Shown here piece after piece: positions 1 to 9,031 of a stretch of DNA of 64,000 nt. Both the position numbers and the translations under genes were made by a program. The first letter of the stretch is position 1. Every line of letters begins with the position of its first letter. The notes under the pieces were generated by a model. It was not told the DNA's origin, searched no databases, and saw only the letters and a program-made list of their open reading frames with translations. The stretch is from Gammaproteobacteria bacterium. GTDB lineage: Bacteria; Pseudomonadota; Gammaproteobacteria; Pseudomonadales; Pseudohongiellaceae. The stretch spans positions 26,150 through 90,149 of the forward strand of contig DUBM01000015.1 of assembly GCA_012960305.1 (NCBI GenBank). Direction: 5' to 3'.

Positions 1-177
1 GCTGGTGATAGATGGAATATCTACATTATGACTTTGCAAGGTGATCATCTGGTAGTTGAGCTTAATGGTAAGAAAACTGTAGATGTTCGTGATAGTCAGT
101 TCGCTAGCGGTCCCTTTGCTTTGCAGTGGGGCAGAGGTGAATTACGCTTCCGCAAAGTTCAAGTTAAAGAGCTATAG
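1..177 (+). CDS. C-terminal fragment of a DUF1080-type (3-keto-disaccharide hydrolase family) protein
   Basis: The window opens inside a gene; 58 codons remain before a TAG stop. The visible end has the pattern of the DUF1080 jelly-roll domain: a W-N-x-Y segment, a strand with V-E-L-N-G-K (the usual 'valNGkxv' turn), a G-P-x-x-L-Q-x-G turn and a final strand with F-R-x-V-x-V-K-E-L. Members of this family are exported carbohydrate-active proteins, and some hydrolyse 3-keto-disaccharides. The following gene, an exported aldose epimerase on the same strand 43 bp downstream, fits a sugar-processing context. The GMC dehydrogenase pair near 13-15 kb could supply 3-keto sugars, but that link is inference. 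The N-terminus lies outside the window, so signal peptide and length cannot be judged. Confidence 0.7.
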   Translation, partial: AGDRWNIYIMTLQGDHLVVELNGKKTVDVRDSQFASGPFALQWGRGELRFRKVQVKEL

Positions 178-220
178 AATTTTAAATTATCTAATTTTTT
201 ATCGACGTTCGGATGATTAA

Positions 221-1363
221 ATGATCCAGTATCGCCTTCTCCTCCTTATGGTAGGAATTACAGTGTTGCTGCAGTCCTGTGGGACTGGCAGCAACTTTGA
301 GCGGATATTAGAACGGCCATTTGGAAGTTTGGATGATGGGCGTGAAGTAAGAATATTTTCATTAAGAAACGCCCGTGGCACCGAAGTGGAAATTATGGAC
401 TTGGGTGCAATTATCGTAAGCCTGAACACAGTTGATGCTCATGGAAACATCTCTGATATCACCCTTGGCTACGACGAGCCTCAACAGTACCTTGACGCAA
501 ATGCTTATATGGGAGCAGTTGTGGGGAGGTATGGTAATCGCATCGCCGAAGGGAAATTTTCAATCGATGGTCAAGACTACACGCTCGCGTCTAATAACGG
601 ACCTAATGCCCTGCATGGTGGTATTGTTGGCTTCGATAAAAAGATGTGGAAGACCTCAATACATTCGGACAATAGCTCGGCCACAGTCAGTTTGGATCTC
701 ATTAGTGAGGACGGTGAGGAGGGTTATCCTGGAACGCTGTCTGCCAATGTCACTTATACGCTCACAGACGGTAATAGATTAATAATTGACTACTCGGCTA
801 CTACCGATAAGGCCACGGTAATAAATTTGACTCAACATGCTTATTTTAATCTTGATGGGCACAATGCTGGGTCTATTCTCGAACATGAAGTATTAATTAA
901 TGCCGATCAATTTACACCTGCGAATATAGAATCTATTCCCACAGGAGAAATAGCGTCTGTCGTAGGAACACCCTTTGACTTTCGTGTGGCAAAAAAAATT
1001 GGCCAAGATATTGAGTCCGATCATGAGCAAGTAGTTTTTGGCTCCGGCTTTGATCATAACTTTGTGCTGAATAAAACTGCTGGCAGTGAATTCGGTCTCG
1101 CGGCATCAGCATATTCAGCTAGAACAGGTCGGACACTTACTGCCTACACCGATCAACCTGGCATGCAGTTTTATACTGGAAACTTTATGAATGGCAGGGT
1201 TGCAGGTAAAGATGGGGCTGATTATCAACGACGCAATGCATTTTGTTTCGAAACTCAACATTACCCCGATAGTCCCAACAAGGTTAATTTTCCTACTACT
1301 GTGCTACGACCGGGTGAGTTATATGCAACACAGACAATATTTGAATTCGGTATTAAAAATTAA
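221..1363 (+). CDS. galM: Exported aldose 1-epimerase (mutarotase), lipoprotein-like
   Basis: 380 residues, the usual length for GalM-type mutarotases plus a signal sequence. Residues 1-20 form a hydrophobic leader ending in a lipobox-like L-Q-S-C, so it is probably lipidated at Cys20 and acts in the periplasm, interconverting alpha and beta anomers of aldoses. Family motifs are intact: G-R-Y-G-N-R-I at 102-108, N-A-L-H-G-G at 129-134 (His132), Q-H-A-Y-F-N-L at 205-211 with the catalytic acid His206, F-D-H-N at 278-281, and F-E-T-Q-H-Y-P-D near 343-350 with the catalytic base Glu344. It follows the DUF1080 gene on the same strand and may share its transcript. Many GalM proteins are cytoplasmic, so the lipoprotein leader is noteworthy. 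The family call is firm; the natural sugar is unknown. Confidence 0.9.
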   Translation: MIQYRLLLLMVGITVLLQSCGTGSNFERILERPFGSLDDGREVRIFSLRNARGTEVEIMDLGAIIVSLNTVDAHGNISDITLGYDEPQQYLDANAYMGAVVGRYGNRIAEGKFSIDGQDYTLASNNGPNALHGGIVGFDKKMWKTSIHSDNSSATVSLDLISEDGEEGYPGTLSANVTYTLTDGNRLIIDYSATTDKATVINLTQHAYFNLDGHNAGSILEHEVLINADQFTPANIESIPTGEIASVVGTPFDFRVAKKIGQDIESDHEQVVFGSGFDHNFVLNKTAGSEFGLAASAYSARTGRTLTAYTDQPGMQFYTGNFMNGRVAGKDGADYQRRNAFCFETQHYPDSPNKVNFPTTVLRPGELYATQTIFEFGIKN

Positions 1364-1393
1364 TTCCCACATCAGAAAATTACGTTTATCGGT

Positions 1394-1723
1394 TTACTTC
1401 CAGTCTGCCCCATCAAAATAACGTGTCCCTCTATGGCCTTTGCGAGGTATGGGCTTTAAGATCTTTTTTCCTGGGCAGGAAACCATTATTAGACTTCGGG
1501 GTCTGCCTGAATTTGGGTTTACTTTACCCCCAATGATGTCGGTAATGCATAGGCGACCTCTTAACTCATCATTAAAAATTGTGTAGACAAAATCTCCAAT
1601 TTTTAATTTAGAAGGGTAGCCCGCCATGTGAAATTCAAATTCATCAAGCGAACCATCATAGAAAGAATTAATTCCAGCCTCGCCCCGGGATGCAGGAATT
1701 GTTTTTGTGATACCGAAGCTCAT
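1394..1723 (-). CDS. Small conserved-looking hypothetical protein, possible PUA/ASCH-like fold
   Basis: 109 residues on the minus strand, convergent with the epimerase gene (30 bp apart) and downstream of the DUF1501 gene. The middle of the protein reads K-I-G-D-F-V-Y then G-R-L-C-I-T-D-I, a strand-turn-strand pattern reminiscent of PUA-like/ASCH beta-barrels, where a 'GD.vy' turn precedes the barrel. The C-terminal third is rich in Lys, Arg and Pro. No signal peptide or membrane segment is seen, so it should be cytoplasmic. Nothing in the neighbourhood explains it. The fold suggestion rests on one short pattern and is weak. Confidence 0.45.
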   Translation of the reverse strand: MSFGITKTIPASRGEAGINSFYDGSLDEFEFHMAGYPSKLKIGDFVYTIFNDELRGRLCITDIIGGKVNPNSGRPRSLIMVSCPGKKILKPIPRKGHRGTRYFDGADWK

Positions 1724-1775
1724 TCTCTTACAGCCCCTTTGAGTTTGGTTAGTTAGATCAGATATATACAGTTGC

Positions 1776-3236
1776 CTAGCTTAATATTCCCTGAACTACC
1801 TGACCATGAACATCGGTTAATCGAAAATCTCGCCCTTGATAACGATAAGTCAAGCGAGTGTGGTCAACGCCTAACAAATGCATTATGGTTGCATGTAAAT
1901 CGTGAACATGAACTGGATCTTTAATTACATTATAAGAGAATTCATCCGTCTCACCGTAAGTCATGCCCGGTTGAACTCCGCCACCGGCCATCCAGATGGT
2001 GAAACAGCGAGGATGGTGGTCACGACCATAGATTTCTTCGGTGAATTTGCCTTGGCAATAAACACTGCGACCAAATTCACCACCCCATACAACTAGAGTA
2101 TCGTCCAGTAATCCTCGCTCTTTTAGATCTTGCACTAAAGCGGCTTGGGGCTGATCAACATCTCTTGCCTGGTTTTGTATACCGCTGGGAAGTCGTGTGT
2201 GTTGATCCCACCCACGATGAAAGAGCTGGATAAAACGAACATCTCTCTCGGCAAGTCGTCTTGCTAGAAGACAATTACGGGCGAAAGACCCTGGTCTTCT
2301 TGAGTCTGGGCCATAGCGTTCGAAAGTGCTGTCTGGTTCGTCACTTAGGTCGCTCAGTTCAGGCACCGATGTTTGCATACGGTAAGCCATTTCATACTGT
2401 GAAATTCTAGTGCTGGTTTCGGGATCGCCAGACTCTTCTCGAGTCAATTGGTTTAGCTGCGCCAGATTATCTAGAAAGCGGCGGCGGGTTGGCGCATCTA
2501 CGCCTGGAGGATTGGATAAATAGAGGACAGGGTCGCCGCTGGCAAGAAATTTAACGCCTTGATGTTTAGTCGGCAAAAACCCGCTGCCCCAGAGCCGATC
2601 ATAAAGGGGTTGACCTCCGTTGCCGGAACCTATCGATACCATGGCGACAAATGTTGGTAGATCCTGGTTCATGCTACCCAAACCATAGTCCATCCATGCA
2701 CCAATGCTTGGTCGCCCGGCTAGTTGTGCGCCAGTCTGAAAGAAAGTAATACCAGGATCATGGTTTATCGCTTCAGTATGCATGGATTTTACGAAACATA
2801 ATTCATCTGCGATGGCGCCGGTATGGGGCATAAGATCACTAATCCAAGCTCCGGACTGACCGTGCTGAGAAAATTTGTAAATCGAAGGTACAATCGGAAA
2901 ATTTTGCTGTGCCGACGTCATGGCGGTGAGTCGCTGCCCACCTCGAACAGAGGGGGGCAAATCCATACCTACTAAATTTATGAGATTGGGCTTGTAGTCG
3001 AATAATTCATGTTGCGATGGTGCGCCGGATTGAAACAGGTAGATTACTCGTTTCGCCTTTGGGGCAAAGTGAGGAATGTTTGGTAGCCCGGTACCACCAA
3101 CCGCGCTGCTTGGGGATTGTGCATGCAAATCTTGATTAAGTAATGTCGTTAAGGCTGCAGCACCGACACTGGTGCTTGCCATGTTCAAAAAATGTCGTCG
3201 GGTCAGCAGCCGTTTTCGATCTTCTATTGGGTTCAT
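1776..3236 (-). CDS. DUF1501 family exported protein (Tat signal)
   Basis: DUF1501 proteins are sulfatase/alkaline-phosphatase-fold proteins of unknown activity, usually paired with DUF1549/DUF1553 proteins in Planctomycetes. Here a twin-arginine-type leader (R-R-H-F-L-N-M-A-S followed by an Ala-rich stretch and A-Q-S) is visible. Later come A-K-R-V-I-Y-L-F-Q-S-G-A-P-S-Q-H-E-L-F-D, the typical opening strand, and the C-terminal W-G-G-E-F-G-R-S block with R-D-H-H-P. A longer frame starts at 3266 but would overlap the upstream gene. I prefer the ATG at 3236 (protein begins M-N-P-I-E-D), which lies 4 bp after the upstream stop and has AAGGA 8 nt before it. That implies translational coupling with the DUF1553 gene. 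Length about 486 residues, normal for the family. Confidence 0.85.
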   Translation of the reverse strand: MNPIEDRKRLLTRRHFLNMASTSVGAAALTTLLNQDLHAQSPSSAVGGTGLPNIPHFAPKAKRVIYLFQSGAPSQHELFDYKPNLINLVGMDLPPSVRGGQRLTAMTSAQQNFPIVPSIYKFSQHGQSGAWISDLMPHTGAIADELCFVKSMHTEAINHDPGITFFQTGAQLAGRPSIGAWMDYGLGSMNQDLPTFVAMVSIGSGNGGQPLYDRLWGSGFLPTKHQGVKFLASGDPVLYLSNPPGVDAPTRRRFLDNLAQLNQLTREESGDPETSTRISQYEMAYRMQTSVPELSDLSDEPDSTFERYGPDSRRPGSFARNCLLARRLAERDVRFIQLFHRGWDQHTRLPSGIQNQARDVDQPQAALVQDLKERGLLDDTLVVWGGEFGRSVYCQGKFTEEIYGRDHHPRCFTIWMAGGGVQPGMTYGETDEFSYNVIKDPVHVHDLHATIMHLLGVDHTRLTYRYQGRDFRLTDVHGQVVQGILS

Positions 3237-3240
3237 CTGC

Positions 3241-6200
3241 TTAGTCCTTGGTAATAGTCCCATCAAGATTAAGTATCAGGCTTGCCACCATTTGGTAGGC
3301 AGCAAGTTCGGCAATATCCAATGTTTCATTTCGTAGTGAAGCGCCAGCGCTAACTAATTGCAATGCACTACTTCGGTCCGCTCTATAGCGATCAAAGTTT
3401 TGGTTAAATGCCGTCGCTAGAATTGAGTGTACATCTGCAGTCGCTTCTCGGGCGGTAGCCGTTCGGTACATATGGCCTAGATTCTCCTCTAAATTCCTTC
3501 CCCGCAACATCGTGCTTTGGGCTAGCGCGCGGGCAGCTTCAGTATAGGTCACATCATTCATTAAATTTAGTGCCTGTAGCGGAGTGTTAGTTCTGCTAGG
3601 GAGAAGAATATGAGTTTCTCGGGTAGAGGAATCGAAGGTAATCATCGAGGGGGCAGGTCGCGTTCTTTTCCAAAAAGTGTATAAACTGCGACGATAGAGA
3701 TCTTCGCCCTCAGATAATTTATATTCCTGTCCTCTCTCGACTATATCATCCCATAAACCATCTGGCTGATAGGGGCCTACGGAGGGACCGCCTAGCTTTT
3801 CTGTTAACAAGCCCGAAATAGAAAGAGCCTGATCTCTAATCACCTGCGCTGGTAAACGCACTCTGGTAGCGCGGGCAAGAAGACGATTTTCCGGGTCACG
3901 TTCCAGTAAGTCGGGTGAAACTTTGGAGGACTGTCGATAAGTCGCACTGGTTACGATTAACCGCTGCATCTCCTTAACATTCCAGCCTTTGTCGATAAAT
4001 TCAGTTGCCAGCCAATCCAGTAACTCGGGGTGGCTGGGAAACTCGCCCTGGGCACCAAAATTGTCCACTGATTTTACTAAGCCGGTGCCGAAATACGATT
4101 GCCAATATCGGTTAACTGTAACTCTGGCAGTTAATGGGTTTTCTGGGTCCATGAGCCAACGGGCAAAACTAAGTCTGTTCTTCTCGATACCTTCAGGCAT
4201 TGGTGGTAGAACTGCAGGTACATCGGGAAAAACTGGTTCGCCGGGATTGTCATAAGCGCCGCGAATAAGCCGGAACGTCTCTCGGCGTGGGGTCATTTCT
4301 TGCATGACCATTAAAGTCGGATAACTGTCCCATAGTCCTTTGCGTTCCAGTTCTAGATTCTGAATTCGATTATAAGCTCCTCTGATCCTCTCTGGAGCAT
4401 ATTGATTAAGGAAACTGAGTCTCAATTTATTGGACTGAGCTGCAGAGCGCTCTTCTTTTGGTAATTGGGCGATGTCCGTAACGGATTCAGCTGTGGCTAA
4501 AACAGCGGCCTCTTCGGGGCTTAATACTTTACCGTATATTCTTACTTCATCCATTAGGCCCTGGAAGTTGGGTTTCGTGGATCCGCTTGCTCCGATGCGT
4601 AGTGGTTCCTGCTGGGGTAAACGATTACCAACAAGGTCAAGGAGGGCCTTCATTTCGCGTTGCTCGCCATCGATATAGAAGCGCATGCCGGTGGTAGCTT
4701 GAGAACCATCGTAAGTAACAAGCACATGTTGCCAGCGGTTTAGCTGCAAAGTATCTTCTGTTTCTGCAGCTACTCCGTCATCCAATACTCGGGTGGACAT
4801 GCTCAGCCGCAGCTTTCCATCTTCTAGATAGAAGCCCCAACCAACTTCGCCTTGATCGCCTTCTCTAGCTCTTGAAAAAATTACTCCATTTTCATTAGTT
4901 GGATATACCCACGCCGCGAGGCTAAATTCATCTATGTAATCCAAGTTAGGGCTGGTGCCGGCATTAATGAATCGATTGCCATCAAAACTTGCGGCTGATC
5001 CAAGCCTGCCATCAACAAAATGGGGCATGCCATTTTCAAGAGATGCTTCGACAGAGCGACCTGCATGAACTCCAGAGATATCACCGTCCAATGCGTGATA
5101 AGCCAATAGCTGGTCGCGAATATTCCAATCGACTTCCGCATCAACATCGGCACTTGCACCCAATGAAATTTCCCAGCGTCTTTGTTCAGACTTTATAGTG
5201 TTCTCAAGCTCGGAAAATGCCTGATGAGCTTCGGCGAGTTGCATATCCACTGCGTTGATTTCTGATTGCTGTGACTGCGTCGGTGCTGTTATTAAAGGGG
5301 GCGAGTTAATGTATTTAAAGCCCTTGCCTCGCTCTGGGATATTGTTGAAGAATGCGGTTGCGGAGTAAAATTCAGACTGTTTAATCGGATCAAATTTATG
5401 GTCATGACAGCGAGCGCAGCCCATTGTCAGGCCCATCCAAACTGCAGAGGTTGTGGCAACACGATCGACGGCGTATTCGATTAGGAATTCATTAGGGTCA
5501 ATTCCTCCTTCGGCATTCAAACTATGATTACGATTGAAGGCAGTGGCAATTTTCTGATCGAGAGTCGCGTTGGGCAGCATGTCTCCGGCCAGCTGTTCGA
5601 TCGTGAATTGATCAAAGCGCATATTGTCGTTAAAGGCATTGATTACCCAATCCCGCCAGCGCCACATGGTTCGTTCGCCATCTGTTTGGTAGCCGTTAGT
5701 ATCGGCATAACGAGCAGCATCTAACCATTCGACTGCCATGCGTTCGCCGTAGCGGGGTGACTCCAATAAACGCGCTACAACTTTTTCGTAGGCGTCCGCT
5801 GAACTATCATTCAAGAACGCATCAATTTCTTCAATAGTTGGTGGCAAGCCAGTTAAATCTAAAGTAATTCGACGTATTAGGGTTGCTGCGTCAGCTTCTG
5901 GGGAAGGGTTGAGGCTTTCTTGTTCTAGTCTTGCTAAAACAAAATCATCGATGGCATTTCGCGACCAGTTGTTGTCTCTTACTTGTGGGGGTTGAGGTCG
6001 ACTTGGCGGAATAAAAGCCCAATGATTATCCCATTCAGCCCCTTGGTTGATCCAAGTTCTGAGAGTATCTATCTCCGAAGAGTCGAGAGCATCTCGATTA
6101 AAAGGCATCCGAAATCCAGCTTGCGCCGAAGTTACTCTTTGGATCAACATACTCTGGGCAGCATTGCCGGGAACAATCACCGGCCCACCAGCACTCCCTC

Positions 6201-6765
6201 GATCAGCCAACAATCCTTCAAGTTGGTCTAAGCGCAGACCTTCTTGTCTGTTTTGATCATCAGGCCCATGACAGCCGAAACAATTACGTGAAAGAATTGG
6301 ACGGATTTCTCGATTGAAGTCTATTTTGCGCTCTACTACCTGTATCGCTGCAGCTTCCTCAGCTGTTAATTCGTCTCCCCAGCTGGCACCCTGGTTGATC
6401 CAATTCCTTATCAGTTCGACCTGGCCATTGGATACAGTCACGCCAGAAGACGATGGAGGCATTCGTCGAATTATGTCGCTATGGGTAAGTCTCTGAATAA
6501 CAACGCTACCTGCAGCGTTGCCGGGAATAACATTTCTGTCGAAGAAATCCTGGGCGGCAGAACGTAGATTTGAATCAGCCTGGGAATCTGCAGGGCCATG
6601 GCAACCGAAGCAACTAGAAGTAAAAATTGGTAGGATATCGCGGTTGAATTCCACAGCAGCAGAATTATTGGATTGTCCCATGGCGGTCGAGCTAAGCAGA
6701 CCAGTGATGCTTAAAAGAGTTAAAACACAGCTTATTTTGAACGAGTTACGAAGTGCCATTTCCAT
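3241..6765 (-). CDS. DUF1549/DUF1553 multidomain protein with two PSCyt1 cytochrome domains and a LamG-like domain
   Basis: 1174 residues with an N-terminal signal peptide (ends about residue 30). Order of parts: first PSCyt1-type haem motif C-F-G-C-H at 52-56; second C-F-G-C-H at 162-166; DUF1549 (PSCyt2) from about 266, containing W-L-D-A-A-R-Y-A-D-T-N-G-Y and a third C-x-x-C-H (C-A-R-C-H, 450-454); a LamG/concanavalin-like insertion about 550-720 (Y-H-A-L-D-G-D-I-S and F-Y-I-D-G-E-Q); and DUF1553 from about 840 with the N-R-Y-W-Q-S-Y-F-G-T-G-L block. It should be a periplasmic or surface multihaem protein. It heads a two-gene operon with the DUF1501 gene. The start at 6765 has GGGAG a few bases upstream. 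The architecture is typical of Planctomycetes, where it is linked to glycan degradation; its biochemical role is unknown. Confidence 0.88.
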   Translation of the reverse strand: MEMALRNSFKISCVLTLLSITGLLSSTAMGQSNNSAAVEFNRDILPIFTSSCFGCHGPADSQADSNLRSAAQDFFDRNVIPGNAAGSVVIQRLTHSDIIRRMPPSSSGVTVSNGQVELIRNWINQGASWGDELTAEEAAAIQVVERKIDFNREIRPILSRNCFGCHGPDDQNRQEGLRLDQLEGLLADRGSAGGPVIVPGNAAQSMLIQRVTSAQAGFRMPFNRDALDSSEIDTLRTWINQGAEWDNHWAFIPPSRPQPPQVRDNNWSRNAIDDFVLARLEQESLNPSPEADAATLIRRITLDLTGLPPTIEEIDAFLNDSSADAYEKVVARLLESPRYGERMAVEWLDAARYADTNGYQTDGERTMWRWRDWVINAFNDNMRFDQFTIEQLAGDMLPNATLDQKIATAFNRNHSLNAEGGIDPNEFLIEYAVDRVATTSAVWMGLTMGCARCHDHKFDPIKQSEFYSATAFFNNIPERGKGFKYINSPPLITAPTQSQQSEINAVDMQLAEAHQAFSELENTIKSEQRRWEISLGASADVDAEVDWNIRDQLLAYHALDGDISGVHAGRSVEASLENGMPHFVDGRLGSAASFDGNRFINAGTSPNLDYIDEFSLAAWVYPTNENGVIFSRAREGDQGEVGWGFYLEDGKLRLSMSTRVLDDGVAAETEDTLQLNRWQHVLVTYDGSQATTGMRFYIDGEQREMKALLDLVGNRLPQQEPLRIGASGSTKPNFQGLMDEVRIYGKVLSPEEAAVLATAESVTDIAQLPKEERSAAQSNKLRLSFLNQYAPERIRGAYNRIQNLELERKGLWDSYPTLMVMQEMTPRRETFRLIRGAYDNPGEPVFPDVPAVLPPMPEGIEKNRLSFARWLMDPENPLTARVTVNRYWQSYFGTGLVKSVDNFGAQGEFPSHPELLDWLATEFIDKGWNVKEMQRLIVTSATYRQSSKVSPDLLERDPENRLLARATRVRLPAQVIRDQALSISGLLTEKLGGPSVGPYQPDGLWDDIVERGQEYKLSEGEDLYRRSLYTFWKRTRPAPSMITFDSSTRETHILLPSRTNTPLQALNLMNDVTYTEAARALAQSTMLRGRNLEENLGHMYRTATAREATADVHSILATAFNQNFDRYRADRSSALQLVSAGASLRNETLDIAELAAYQMVASLILNLDGTITKD

Positions 6766-7436
6766 GACGTGCTCCCCGGGCTATAAAGAAGGCCGATTGA
6801 CCCGCTATTTCAGCTAGTATTATTGATTTTTATCAGATTACGATTAAACCTTCACAGCGTCAAAGGATTTTGGCAAATCATATCGCTAGGGGATAAATGC
6901 TGGCAAAGAACGGGGGCTATGACCCGTTTTTTCAATTAGCATGGTAAGCTAATTATGTTTTGACGAGTTACAATTTTGCGTAAAGGATTGCGATCCTTTA
7001 TGAATTGAATAGAGAAAGTAGAGCAATCACCGCAAGAAAAATTCTAACTGCAAGTGTTCAATGAAAGCCTGTAAGAATAGGATCTTCCATGGGGGCATGC
7101 TATGAGCGATGACGAAGATATGGTAGTTACCAATAAAATGAGCCTTGGTAAATTTAAAGGTTTTGATAATGATTTGTCTTTTGTGAGATATTTGGTTCAA
7201 CTAAAAACACTGAAACTTAATATAGAATTTATAATCCCTATCTTTCACGTTATGTAAGAGTCGTAATTTATGTAACTTTTATTGTTCTTGTGTGGGAGGA
7301 TTGTCTCAATGAACCTGAACGCTCTTTTGTAATCATGATTCAGATATTCGACAAATAGTCAGACCTCAATTAGTCGGGGGAAAGCGACTTTTTAAACAGT
7401 AAACTCACTCTTTAATGCTACCTGCGGAGCAATTCC
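6766..7436. other. Long intergenic region between divergent genes, with hairpins
   Basis: 671 bp between the divergently transcribed DUF1553 gene and a cupin gene, presumably carrying both promoters. Two inverted repeats stand side by side. One is A-A-C-G-G-G (8-nt loop) C-C-C-G-T-T followed by T residues (about 6909-6932), which looks like a plus-strand terminator. The other is AATTAGC/GCTAATT with a 7-nt loop at 6934-6954. A 51-codon frame at 7102-7257 (+, begins M-S-D-D-E-D-M) is open but lacks a convincing ribosome site or family pattern. I do not call it a gene. Confidence 0.4.
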
Positions 7437-7955
7437 ATGCAAAAAATAATCCTAGTGTTATTCACTGTCATCCTTTCCTCTTTTATTTTCGCCCAAACTA
7501 TGCCGCCTTCTTTTCCAACGGAAGCCACAGATGTTACCGCGGTGCAAATTCAGGAATTTATCGATAATCTTCCCAGAGATCGAGTCAGCGATAGGCCGAT
7601 CCGTGTGGTGGAAACTACCGGTGATATGCGTTTGGGGGTTTTCGGAGTTTACCGACCAATGGGTGTAACTGGTGATGTGAATGTGCATCTTGTCGACACC
7701 ACAGAGATCTATTACATGCTGAAAGGCTCGGCAACTTTAGTAACTGGTGGGGATTTAGTAGATTCCTACCCAGCTCCGGGATCAGACAATTGGGTTAGAG
7801 CTAAGGGAATTGAGAATGGAGTAACTCGCAAAGTCGTACCCGGCGATGTGATCGTAATCCCCGGACATACACCCCATTGGTGGGGCGAGTTGGATAGTGA
7901 GATTGAATATCTAATCTTCCGACCTGATCCAGGCAATCGATTAGAATTAAAGTAA
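7437..7955 (+). CDS. Exported cupin-domain protein
   Basis: 172 residues: a signal peptide (M-Q-K-I-I-L-V-L-F...A-Q-T, cleaved about residue 20) followed by one cupin barrel. Cupin motif 1 is seen around V-N-V-H-L-V-D-T-T-E-I-Y-Y-M-L-K-G, and motif 2 as P-G-D-V-I-V-I-P-G-H-T-P-H-W-W-G. In motif 1 the usual H-x-H pair is reduced to a single His with T-E following, so the metal site may use fewer ligands than canonical cupins. Two further small exported cupins occur near 11.2 and 34 kb. That at 33755-34306 shares the D-E/T-E-I-Y-Y and P-H-x-W arrangement. The substrate is unknown. It is transcribed alone and ends at a bidirectional terminator. Confidence 0.8.
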   Translation: MQKIILVLFTVILSSFIFAQTMPPSFPTEATDVTAVQIQEFIDNLPRDRVSDRPIRVVETTGDMRLGVFGVYRPMGVTGDVNVHLVDTTEIYYMLKGSATLVTGGDLVDSYPAPGSDNWVRAKGIENGVTRKVVPGDVIVIPGHTPHWWGELDSEIEYLIFRPDPGNRLELK

Positions 7956-8042
7956 GGCATTAATTTAACAGAATTCGGCATATCTAGCCTTACCAAAGCG
8001 TGAAGCAGCCGTAGATGACTAAATCATAGCCGGAAAGCCAAT

Positions 8043-8072
8043 AAAAAAGGGTCTGCATTGCAGGCCCTTTTT
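8043..8072. terminator. Bidirectional intrinsic terminator
   Basis: An A-run, GGGTCTGC, a 3-nt loop, GCAGGCCC and a T-run (one G-T wobble). It sits between the convergent cupin and polyester-hydrolase genes and can serve both strands. Confidence 0.85.
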
Positions 8073-8107
8073 ACTTACATTTATCAGAACGACTTAGGTC
8101 AGGCTAT

Positions 8108-9031
8108 TTATGGCGAAGTCTCATATCTGGAAAACTTTGCCGCCATGTCAGCATCAAGATTGCCGCTGAACATGTCGCTGAAGCGCGTATCCATATCGAA
8201 GTGCATCTTCAGCCAACCATAGGTGAGTTCACCAAGGGTGCCAAGATCCGGACCACCATTCGTTACTATATTATGATCGCCGGTGGAAAATTCTGCATAA
8301 GTCTTATGAGTAGAGCTGGAGATGGAGTCATAGAGCGCTTTTGCGTGGGCATCCGGAGGCGCAATATTATCCTCGGCACTGGCGAAAATTAGAGTTGGCA
8401 CTGTAAGCCCGCTAAAATCACCCTCGAAAGACTGGCCTAACTCACAGCAGTAGGGTGAGAAAGGAATTACCGCCTTAATCTCATCGCCTAAGGCTGCGGC
8501 TGCATGCAATGCTCCGCCGCCACCCATTGAATGGCCCATAATAGCTAATTTCGAAGTATCAATTCTGCCCTCAATCGGGCTCTCACTATTCCCGTTCTCA
8601 GTCTTCAAAAAACTGATCGCCTCGACTAGGGCGGCATTTCTAGCAGCCAATGAGTCATCCGGCGCATTGGTGTCAATAATCATTACAGCGATGCCCAGTG
8701 ATGCGAGCATTGGTCCCCACCAGTTATAAATTTCCTGATTCGCCCGGAAACCCGGAACAAAGGCGACAGCGCCAAAGGGAGGGGTAAAGCTGAGCGTAAG
8801 AGGGTAGAAAATAGTGGCATTGGAAAAACCATCAACATCAGGTTCTGGGTCATAGGTTCGTACTTCATACATCCTGTCGCCATGGGCTCTAGCGACAAGA
8901 CTGGCCATGGCTCGCCCCTGAGGGGAGTAGCGAGTATTTTCGACATCCTGGGCCATGGATACTGGCGAAAAAGTCGCTGCTGTGAAAACGGCTAGTGAAA
9001 ATAGGCTTAAGCTTAGTGTCTTGATGCTCAT
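8108..9031 (-). CDS. PETase/cutinase-like polyester hydrolase (alpha/beta hydrolase), exported
   Basis: About 307 residues with a signal peptide ending in S-M-A-Q. The body tracks bacterial cutinases and IsPETase block by block: A-V-A-F-V-P-G-F (oxyanion Phe95, where IsPETase has Tyr87), W-W-G-P-M-L-A-S-L-G, I-D-T-N, the nucleophile elbow G-H-S-M-G-G-G-G (Ser168 preceded by His, as in actinobacterial cutinases), P-T-L-I-F-A then E-D-N-I-A-P (Asp221), and T-G-D-H-N (His253). The position of IsPETase Trp185 is occupied by Tyr194, next to a Cys195-Cys196 pair. The Cys positions of both IsPETase disulfides are empty. An upstream TTG at 9040 is in frame, but GAGG lies 9 nt before the ATG at 9031, so I chose the ATG. 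It is monocistronic. Substrate is inferred to be a polyester or short-chain ester; PET activity is not demonstrable from sequence. Confidence 0.85.
   Translation of the reverse strand: MSIKTLSLSLFSLAVFTAATFSPVSMAQDVENTRYSPQGRAMASLVARAHGDRMYEVRTYDPEPDVDGFSNATIFYPLTLSFTPPFGAVAFVPGFRANQEIYNWWGPMLASLGIAVMIIDTNAPDDSLAARNAALVEAISFLKTENGNSESPIEGRIDTSKLAIMGHSMGGGGALHAAAALGDEIKAVIPFSPYCCELGQSFEGDFSGLTVPTLIFASAEDNIAPPDAHAKALYDSISSSTHKTYAEFSTGDHNIVTNGGPDLGTLGELTYGWLKMHFDMDTRFSDMFSGNLDADMAAKFSRYETSP

Noticed and set aside
7102..7257. 51-codon open frame in the long intergenic region
   Set aside because: No convincing ribosome site, no recognisable domain and hydrophobic residues scattered as in non-coding sequence.
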